From 13-2-20CM-68-14 sp046723355 (GTDB lineage Bacteria > Actinomycetota > Thermoleophilia > Gaiellales > Gaiellaceae): a DNA stretch of 29,630 bases. The position numbers and the translations under genes were made by a program. Positions 22,732-27,583 of the stretch are shown here, one piece after another. Within the stretch, counting starts at the first letter, position 1. Each line of letters opens with the position of its first letter. The notes below the pieces were generated by a model, which worked only from the letters and a program-made list of their open reading frames with translations, made no database searches and was not told the DNA's origin. The DNA lies in the NCBI GenBank assembly GCA_046723355.1, contig JBKOUJ010000100.1, positions 1 to 29,630 on the forward strand, given 5' to 3'.

Positions 22732-23250
22732 TGGAAAGATCGTCACCTTTTGGTGGAGGGCCGCCAGCTCCGTGTCGCCGTCGAAGAGCGTCGTCGAGCG
22801 CGACCGATGCCCGACGTTCGTCGGGTTGACCTGGAACTGCATGTAGAGGATGAAGGACTGGTTCTGCGGGATGTGGCCGAGGGTGAACTCGAGCTGCCCG
22901 TTGTGGCTCGCCTCGCCCGTCGGGCTCGGCTCGAGCGTGTTGATGGACATGCCCTCGGCCCACCCCCTGCCGAGCCGCAAAATTGCGTTCTTCAACTCCT
23001 GGTGGGCCGTGATATGGAAGCGGGCCTCCCAGATCAGGCCGCCCCGGAGCTTCGTCGGCGCGTAGACGCTCAACGTCGCCGCGGGCACGGTGGCCTTCGC
23101 CGTCGTCGGGCGCTGACCGAACACGTTGAACAGGGCGAGCACCGGGATGAGGGCGATCAGCGCGAACATGGCGCGGCGGATCCAAAGATCCTTGTCGCGC
23201 CCGCGCAGGTCGCGGTCACGCCCGAGGTCGATCTCATCCGGCGCCGCCAC
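22729..23250 (-). CDS. Membrane-anchored protein paired with DUF421
   Basis: A 173-residue protein. An acidic and basic N-terminus (residues 1-25, with DLGRDRDLRGRDKDLWIRRA) precedes one membrane helix (about 27-46, AMFALIALIPVLALFNVFG). An extracytoplasmic beta-rich domain follows, containing GGLIWEARFHITAHQELKNA, GWAEGMSINTLEPSP and FQVNPTNVGHR. I know this pattern as a recurring neighbour of DUF421 genes in actinobacteria but cannot give it a function. The start is GTG at 23250. The stop codon belongs to repeat copy C, which lies between this gene and DUF421. Confidence 0.75.
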   Translation of the reverse strand: MAAPDEIDLGRDRDLRGRDKDLWIRRAMFALIALIPVLALFNVFGQRPTTAKATVPAATLSVYAPTKLRGGLIWEARFHITAHQELKNAILRLGRGWAEGMSINTLEPSPTGEASHNGQLEFTLGHIPQNQSFILYMQFQVNPTNVGHRSRSTTLFDGDTELAALHQKVTIFP

Positions 23251-23334
23251 GTGCCCGGGTTCGCCACGACCTTGTTACGTCCTGCGCGGGTTAGGCTCTC
23301 CGTGCAGGGCACGCTCACGAAGGACTGACCGCGC

Positions 23335-24252
23335 ATGAACAAGCCGCGCATCTTCCTTGGGTCATCGGGCAAGCAGGCCAAGCTCCTCCAGGCAATCACG
23401 CGGGGGCTCAAGGACATCGCCGACGTCGAGCCCTGGACGACCACGTTCAACCCGGGTCGGTCCACCCTGGACCGGCTGGTCGAGCTCTCGCAGGAGGTCG
23501 ATTTCGCCGCTTTCGTGTTCGCCCAGGACGATTGGACGACGACGGACGCGTCGCAGTCCGCCCAGGCGTCGCCGCGGGACAACGTGGTCTTCGAGGCCGG
23601 ACTGTTCGGCGGCGTGCTCGGGATGCGGCGCACGTTCATCCTCCACGCGAACGATTCGAAGCTGCCGACCGACCTGCTCGGGCTGACCTCCGTCCGCTAC
23701 GACCCGGGCACCAGCGCGGCGGAGGTTCGCGCGATCAACCAGAAGCTCCGCAAGGCGATCGAGACCGAGGGTCGCCGCGGCCCGATCGAGGGGCTGTGGT
23801 GGCAGCTCTCGCTGACGGTCCGAACCGAGGACGAACCCTCGGCGGTGAGCCTCCTGCGCATCTCACGGGACCGGGACGGCGGCCTGAGCGTGAATGGCCG
23901 GGGCTGGCAAGAGGACGGCACGATTTCCTCCCGCTACTGGAGCGAGGCGGCGAAGGAGCGCAGGGATCCGGCCGGCGTCTTCTACTACTGGAGGGGCGAG
24001 CGCCCTCGGGACCCGAATGCCCCGCAGCTCGAGGGCACCGGCGAGATCAAGATGGAGGCCGTCGACCGCGCGAGCGGGTACTGGACGACGCGATCAGATC
24101 GCGACCCGGGGCTCAATGCCCGAACCTCCGGCATCTACATGCGTGCTGACCCCTCAGACCTGCAGGTGCTGGACGGCGGAAGCGAGGATGAACGGGCCCA
24201 GCTCATCGCGCAGCGCCTCGAGGAGTGGAAGTCGGCAGCGAATGCATTCTGA
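23335..24252 (+). CDS. TIR-like (Cap12-type) domain fused to a beta-rich, Cap15-like C-terminal domain
   Basis: A 305-residue protein. Residues 1-135 form a TIR-like nucleotide-binding domain of the Cap12/Pycsar-effector type: RIFLGSSGKQAKLLQAI, FAAFVFAQDDW and SPRDNVVFEAGLFGGVLG. Glu87 is at the position of the NADase glutamate in TIR-STING proteins. Residues about 150-285 are beta-rich (EGLWWQLSL, LLRISRDRDGGLSVNGRGW, VFYYWRGERPRDPN, GTGEIKME, GYWTTRSDRD). The order and spacing recall the nucleotide-sensing barrel of CBASS Cap15, but without its membrane helices. A likely role is an NAD-depleting defence or stress effector switched on by a ligand held in the barrel; this is inference. It is a single gene with no cyclase beside it. 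GAAGGA lies 10 nt before the ATG, and TAGGCT is 37 nt upstream of the coding start. Confidence 0.75.
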   Translation: MNKPRIFLGSSGKQAKLLQAITRGLKDIADVEPWTTTFNPGRSTLDRLVELSQEVDFAAFVFAQDDWTTTDASQSAQASPRDNVVFEAGLFGGVLGMRRTFILHANDSKLPTDLLGLTSVRYDPGTSAAEVRAINQKLRKAIETEGRRGPIEGLWWQLSLTVRTEDEPSAVSLLRISRDRDGGLSVNGRGWQEDGTISSRYWSEAAKERRDPAGVFYYWRGERPRDPNAPQLEGTGEIKMEAVDRASGYWTTRSDRDPGLNARTSGIYMRADPSDLQVLDGGSEDERAQLIAQRLEEWKSAANAF

Positions 24253-24275
24253 CGCCGACCTACGGCGGCGAGGCG

Positions 24276-24320
24276 ACTGATCCGGTCGGGGGCGCTCCGC
24301 GTCGCCCCGGCCGGATCAGT
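24276..24320. terminator. Bidirectional hairpin between the TIR-like and CHRD genes
   Basis: ACTGATCCGG (24276-24285) pairs with CCGGATCAGT (24311-24320). The stem continues inward through CGGGG/CCCCG around a GC-rich loop. It is placed between two convergent stop codons (24252 and 24332). Confidence 0.7.
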
Positions 24321-24331
24321 TCGAGCGCTTC

Positions 24332-24880
24332 TCAGTCGTCGTCGTGGTGGTTGATCTTTACCTGGCCGCGGATCTCGCCGGCCGGGAAGTTCGCGGTGTG
24401 GACGTTCGCGTACGCGTCTCCGCTGCGAAGAATCCGCATCGCGGCGTCGAAGCTCCCGGCAGGCACGTTCTGCGCCGGCACCGCCACGAAGTCTGCAGCC
24501 GTGACCGTCCGGGTTACCGTGCCTTGCTGCGGACACGCCGGCGTCCCTGCGGGGCCGTTCCCGAGGTTGGTGCACAGGAAGAGAAAGATCCCGCCGTTCA
24601 CGCCCGGCTCCCCGAAGTGCAGGTGTGACTGCGTGATGTTGCTCGTCTGGCCGCCGAAGAGCGTCAGCCGGTAAGTCATGCTGTTTCCGTTGATCGTGGC
24701 ACGTAACGAGGCCTTGCCGTTGGTCAGGATCGGCGGCACCTCGTTGAAGCCCGAGAGCTTGGCCCGGATCTGTGCCCCGCCGTGCGTGCCGCTCTTGTGG
24801 CCCCGACCCGAGGCCAGCGCTATGGATGTTGCGACCAGCGCTAACACCACCAGCGCACCGATCGCCCAGGTGCGTCGCAT
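24332..24880 (-). CDS. Secreted CHRD-domain protein
   Basis: A 182-residue protein with a signal peptide (about 1-24, RRTWAIGALVVLALVATSI then ALAS). A CHRD domain fills residues about 36-178: AKLSGFNEVPPILTNGKA, the central SHLHFGEPGVNGGIFLFLC and the end NFPAGEIRGQVKI. A His/Asp-rich tail (NHHDDD) may bind metal. CHRD domains were first seen in chordin and occur in many secreted bacterial proteins of unknown function. The ATG at 24880 has a very strong Shine-Dalgarno sequence (AAAGGGGGAG). The longer frame to 25165 is rejected because it would remove the signal peptide from the N-terminus. Confidence 0.88.
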   Translation of the reverse strand: MRRTWAIGALVVLALVATSIALASGRGHKSGTHGGAQIRAKLSGFNEVPPILTNGKASLRATINGNSMTYRLTLFGGQTSNITQSHLHFGEPGVNGGIFLFLCTNLGNGPAGTPACPQQGTVTRTVTAADFVAVPAQNVPAGSFDAAMRILRSGDAYANVHTANFPAGEIRGQVKINHHDDD

Positions 24881-24985
24881 AGGAACTCCCCCTTTCAAGG
24901 GCGGGAAGGTCGGACTCTGGACCGAAGGGCTGAGGCCGCAGTCTCTCCGCTCTTCGCCTGCCGGCCCGCCCGAACCGACAGCGCA

Positions 24986-25014
24986 ATCGTGAACCCGGGC
25001 GACACCGCTGTCAA
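24986..25014 (-). promoter_or_regulatory. Putative sigma-70-type promoter of the CHRD gene
   Basis: On the minus strand, a consensus -35 TTGACA (25014-25009), a 17-bp spacer and CACGAT (24991-24986) as a weaker -10. It would give an mRNA leader of about 100 nt before the CHRD start, in contrast to the leaderless genes around it. Confidence 0.45.
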
Positions 25015-25040
25015 CGCGGCGTCCCTTTTCACTTCCTAGA

Positions 25041-25061
25041 GGGGCCGGCTCCGCCGGCCCC
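25041..25061 (-). terminator. Hairpin downstream of tRNA-Arg (third of three)
   Basis: GGGGCCGGC (25041-25049) pairs with GCCGGCCCC (25053-25061) with a 3-nt loop. It is beyond the tRNA 3' end in the leftward direction and before the CHRD promoter, so it probably ends the tRNA transcript. Confidence 0.6.
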
Positions 25062-25093
25062 GTTACCACTTGTGGACCCCAACGAGGAGGCCC

Positions 25094-25118
25094 ATGGGGG
25101 AAACCGGGTTTCCCCCAT
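25094..25118 (-). terminator. Hairpin downstream of tRNA-Arg (second of three)
   Basis: ATGGGGGAAACC (25094-25105) and GGTTTCCCCCAT (25107-25118) form a perfect dyad about one base. As RNA it gives a 10-bp stem with a 5-nt loop. It can act as a terminator or as a processing structure of the tRNA precursor. Confidence 0.55.
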
Positions 25119-25126
25119 GAGAGCGA

Positions 25127-25143
25127 GCGCGCCGAAGGCGCGC
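25127..25143 (-). terminator. Short hairpin just 3' of tRNA-Arg (first of three)
   Basis: GCGCGCC (25127-25133) pairs with GGCGCGC (25137-25143) around a GAA (TTC in the transcript) loop, 10 nt beyond the tRNA end. Three hairpins in a row follow the tRNA. Confidence 0.5.
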
Positions 25144-25153
25144 AACGCGAAAG

Positions 25154-25226
25154 TGCGCCCGGCATGATTCGAACATGCGACCTCTGCCTCCGCAGGGCAG
25201 CGCTCTATCCCCTGAGCTACGGGCGC
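25154..25226 (-). tRNA. tRNA-Arg, anticodon GCG (reads CGC)
   Basis: A 73-nt cloverleaf on the minus strand. The acceptor stem GCGCCCG/CGGGCGC is perfect, with discriminator A. The D-arm is GCTC...GAGC, the anticodon stem CTGCC/GGCAG holds the 7-nt loop CTGCGGA, and the T-arm is GCATG-TTCGAAT-CATGC. The middle of the loop is GCG, giving arginine codon CGC. No CCA is encoded (CTT follows). The 5' end overlaps the last 10 nt of the YgfZ-like gene. An unmodified-G34 tRNA-Arg is unusual in bacteria, most of which use ACG with inosine. Confidence 0.93.
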
Positions 25227-25975
25227 GCGGGGGTCAAGTGTAGCCGGGCGACGGCGCCGCCAACGCACAGCTCCGCGTCGTCGGGAACCGCTGTCCTGAC
25301 GTAGCCGAGCGCCCAGCCGGGGACCGCGCTTGTGATCCGGCCCACGGTCTTGCCTTCGTAGTCGATCTCGTCGCCCGGCTGCGCAGACTGAACCTCGAGC
25401 ACCCGCAGCCTGCGGTTGACGTGGCCGCGGTGGTGGAGTCGAACGATCGGCTCCTGCCCTGGATAGCAGCCCTTGGTGAACGAGATATGCGTCTCGTCCA
25501 GGCCTGCCTCGGCAGGCAGGATCGTGTCGTCGAGCTCCTTTCCCCAGGCAGGAACTCCGGCCTCGATCCGCGTCCGCTCGAGCTCGCCCTCGTCGAGCGT
25601 CGGCTCAAAGTCCGCATCGAGGACCTCCACCGTCCCGGGCACCTCACCTGGCAGCCCCTCGCCCTCACCGAAGACCAGCGTCGACGTGTGCTCCTCGGGC
25701 TCGATCTCGCACTTTGCGGCGAATCGCGCACGGAGCAGCGTCGTCCCGACGATGTCGCCGAGCTCGGGCTCGGTCAGCAGCAGGAAGTCGTCTTCCCCGC
25801 GGCGCCACACGCGCAGCGGCGCGATCACCCGCCCCCTGGGGGTGAGCAGCAACGCATCGAATACGCCGTGCCGCGTTGTGTCGTTCGAAAGCATCCGCTG
25901 GAGGAAGTCCTCCGCGTCCGGTCCCTTCACGCGGACGTACGCGCGCGACCGAGAGACCCCAGGTGCCGTCGTCAT
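25217..25975 (-). CDS. YgfZ/GcvT-like folate-binding Fe-S cluster protein
   Basis: A 252-residue member of the aminomethyltransferase-fold family that uses tetrahydrofolate and helps build or repair Fe-S clusters. The diagnostic KGCYPGQEPIV (Cys170) is present, followed by RLHHRGHVNRRL. The N-terminal half contains VKGPDAEDFLQRMLSNDT and LLTPRGRVIAPLRVW. The ATG at 25975 is preferred over the longer frame because it starts just before the conserved VSRSRAYVRVKG region and has TAGGAC 7 nt upstream. The last codons run into the tRNA-Arg gene, and the TAG stop is bases 8-10 of that tRNA. The mRNA and the tRNA may therefore come from one transcript. Confidence 0.88.
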   Translation of the reverse strand: MTTAPGVSRSRAYVRVKGPDAEDFLQRMLSNDTTRHGVFDALLLTPRGRVIAPLRVWRRGEDDFLLLTEPELGDIVGTTLLRARFAAKCEIEPEEHTSTLVFGEGEGLPGEVPGTVEVLDADFEPTLDEGELERTRIEAGVPAWGKELDDTILPAEAGLDETHISFTKGCYPGQEPIVRLHHRGHVNRRLRVLEVQSAQPGDEIDYEGKTVGRITSAVPGWALGYVRTAVPDDAELCVGGAVARLHLTPARP

Positions 25976-25982
25976 CGCCACC

Positions 25983-25992
25983 GTCCTAGAGT
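25983..25992. promoter_or_regulatory. Overlapping -10 boxes of the YgfZ-like and serine hydrolase genes
   Basis: On the minus strand TAGGAC (25988-25983) is 7 nt before ATG. On the plus strand TAGAGT (25987-25992) is 10 nt before GTG. The two hexamers share two bases. Both matches are imperfect in spacing or last base. Confidence 0.35.
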
Positions 25993-26002
25993 AGACGCGG
26001 GC

Positions 26003-26911
26003 GTGCTGGACAACCTCGTGTCCGACCTGGTCGGCCCCTCCGTCTCCGGCGCCGCGGCGTGCTTCGCGGCCGCTGACGAGGAGACGGCGGCTGCGGCAGG
26101 CGGCGTCGAGGCGGACGATGTTTTCGTGATCGCAAGCGTCACGAAGACATTCGTCGCCGCGGCGACAATCCGCCTGGCGGCCGACGGCGTCATCGGCCTC
26201 GACGAGCCCGCCGCGCGTTGGTGTGACCTGGCTCCCGCGGACGTGACGGTGCGGATGCTCCTCGACCACACGAGTCGCATCCCGGACTACGTCGCAGTTC
26301 CCGGCGTGATCGAGGCCCACCTACGTGAGCCGGCGCGGGTGTGGGATCCTCGCGAGCTCGTCGGGCTGGCGACAGGACGCAACTCCGAGTGGCGCTACTC
26401 CAACACGAACTACGTGCTGCTCGGGCTCGTCCTCGAGGCGGCGACCTCGAAATCGCTCGATGCCGCATTGGACGAGCTCGTGCTCGCTCCGCTCGACCTC
26501 CGCTCGACGAGGCTGCCGCGGTCGCCTGACGCGTCGTTCGCGTGGGCCGCCGGTGGAATCGAGTCGACGCCGCGGGAGGTCTGCGGGTTCCTCGGCGCAC
26601 TGCTTCGCGACGAGCTCGTCGATACGACCGAGCTGCGCCGGACGGTCGAGGTGACAGACAACGTCGAGTTCGACCGCTACGGCGCCGGCATCGCCGTCAT
26701 GTCCTCGATCCTCCGCTTTGCGGACTCGCCCTGTGGGGCGGCGTGGGGTCATCTCGGCTTCGGGGTGAACGAATCCGCAGCGGCGCTCGCCGCACCGGAC
26801 GGCAGTCGCTGCCTCGCCGTCTGTACGCGCGGGGCGCTCGACGAGAGCGGCTGGCGTGTCCTCGCCGAGAGCGCGTGGTCGATCTTCTGTAACTGGAAGG
26901 CCTCGCCCTAG
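26003..26911 (+). CDS. Serine hydrolase of the class C beta-lactamase fold
   Basis: A 302-residue protein with all three active-site motifs: Ser45-V-T-Lys48 (SVTK), Tyr132-S-N134 (YSN) and His250-L-G (HLG in GHLGFG). Members are DD-peptidases, esterases, amidases or beta-lactamases. The sequence between motifs (MLLDHTSRIPDY, YSNTNYVLLGLVLE) is typical of the broad penicillin-binding-like esterase group. The protein is shorter than AmpC and has no signal peptide with the GTG start at 26003, so a cytosolic enzyme is suggested. The much longer open frame upstream is antisense to the YgfZ-like gene and is rejected. The next gene starts 10 bp after its stop. Confidence 0.88.
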   Translation: MLDNLVSDLVGPSVSGAAACFAAADEETAAAAGGVEADDVFVIASVTKTFVAAATIRLAADGVIGLDEPAARWCDLAPADVTVRMLLDHTSRIPDYVAVPGVIEAHLREPARVWDPRELVGLATGRNSEWRYSNTNYVLLGLVLEAATSKSLDAALDELVLAPLDLRSTRLPRSPDASFAWAAGGIESTPREVCGFLGALLRDELVDTTELRRTVEVTDNVEFDRYGAGIAVMSSILRFADSPCGAAWGHLGFGVNESAAALAAPDGSRCLAVCTRGALDESGWRVLAESAWSIFCNWKASP

Positions 26912-26914
26912 ACT
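26909..26914 (+). promoter_or_regulatory. TAGACT box overlapping the hydrolase stop codon
   Basis: TAGACT lies 7 nt before the GTG of the molybdopterin oxidoreductase. Its first three bases are the stop codon of the serine hydrolase. It may act as an internal -10 box giving a separate leaderless transcript. Confidence 0.45.
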
Positions 26915-26921
26915 GCTCTGC

Positions 26922-27527
26922 GTGTTCCGCTCCAAGGCAGAGCAGAAGGTCGCCGACGCCGGCTACGACCCCGCGCGACTGCCGCCCGGCCAGTACCTGA
27001 CCGAGAAATGGCCCGTCCTCCATGCCGGCGACGTCCCGGAGACGGACCTCGCAACCTGGGACTTCAAGGTCTTCGGCGAGGTCGAGAATCCGATCACCCT
27101 GACGTGGGAGCAGCTTCAGGAGCTGCCGTCGATCGAGATCACGATCGACATCCACTGCGTCACCCGCTGGAGTCGGTTCGACACAAACTTCCGCGGCGTC
27201 CACTGGCACGAGCTCGCAAAGCTCGTCAGGCCGAAGCCGAGCGCCCGCTTCGTCGTCGCCCATGCGGAGCAGGACTTCACGTCGAATGTGCCGCTGGAGG
27301 CGATCGAGGACGAGAACGCGCTGATCGCCTACGAGGCCGACGGCCAGCCGCTCGAGCCCGAGCACGGCTGGCCTCTCCGTCTGGTCGTGCCGACCCGCTA
27401 CTTCTGGAAGAGCGCGAAGTGGCTCCGGGGTCTCGAGTTCCTTGACCACGACGAGCCGGGTTTCTGGGAGCGGTACGGGTACCACAACGACGCGGAGTAC
27501 TGGCGCGAAGAGCGGTACAGCTTCTAA
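26922..27527 (+). CDS. Sulfite-oxidase-like molybdopterin oxidoreductase
   Basis: A 201-residue single-domain protein of the sulfite oxidase/MsrP molybdopterin fold. DWDFKVFGEV-like residues (seen as TWDFKVFGEVENP) and TWEQLQELPS lead to the metal site IDIHCVTRWSRFD with Cys79 as the likely molybdenum ligand. WHELAKLV, FTSNVPLEAI and GWPLRLVVPTRYFWKSAKW then form the pterin contacts. No Tat signal or dimerisation domain is present, so it is a short cytosolic-type form as known in actinobacteria; the substrate is unknown. It shares the molybdenum cofactor requirement with the xanthine dehydrogenase. GTG at 26922 is chosen for its spacing from TAGACT and loss of the unrelated upstream frame. 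Confidence 0.9.
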   Translation: MFRSKAEQKVADAGYDPARLPPGQYLTEKWPVLHAGDVPETDLATWDFKVFGEVENPITLTWEQLQELPSIEITIDIHCVTRWSRFDTNFRGVHWHELAKLVRPKPSARFVVAHAEQDFTSNVPLEAIEDENALIAYEADGQPLEPEHGWPLRLVVPTRYFWKSAKWLRGLEFLDHDEPGFWERYGYHNDAEYWREERYSF

Positions 27528-27543
27528 GTAAGAATCGAAGCGT

Positions 27544-27579
27544 TAATATCCGCCCCTCTTCGAATCCTCGAAGGAGGGG
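27544..27579 (+). promoter_or_regulatory. TAATAT box and leader hairpin that covers the ribosome site
   Basis: TAATAT (27544-27549) can serve as a -10 box. The transcript would begin near 27556. The leader CCCCTCTTCGA (27553-27563) pairs with TCGAAGGAGGGG (27568-27579) around ATCC with one bulged base. This stem contains the Shine-Dalgarno GGAGGGG (27573-27579), 4 nt before ATG, so translation could depend on opening the hairpin. If transcription starts at 27556, the first three bases of the left arm would be missing and the stem weaker. Confidence 0.5.
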
Positions 27580-27583
27580 TGAG

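Noticed and set aside
23251..23334. Consensus promoter for the TIR-like gene (TTGTTA ... TAGGCT)
   Set aside because: TAGGCT is a fair -10 box, but the spacer to TTGTTA is only 14 bp, so no full promoter was annotated.
22119..24252. A defence operon linking the TIR-like protein with the DUF421 pair
   Set aside because: The DUF421 pair is transcribed away from the TIR-like gene and is a recurring pair on its own; no shared regulation is visible.
24881..25165. Upstream extension of the CHRD protein frame
   Set aside because: It would bury the signal peptide and crosses a promoter and three hairpins; the strong ribosome site supports the start at 24880.
25421..26002. Upstream extension of the serine hydrolase frame
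   Set aside because: It is antisense to the YgfZ-like gene, which has clear family motifs, and has no resemblance to beta-lactamase-fold proteins.
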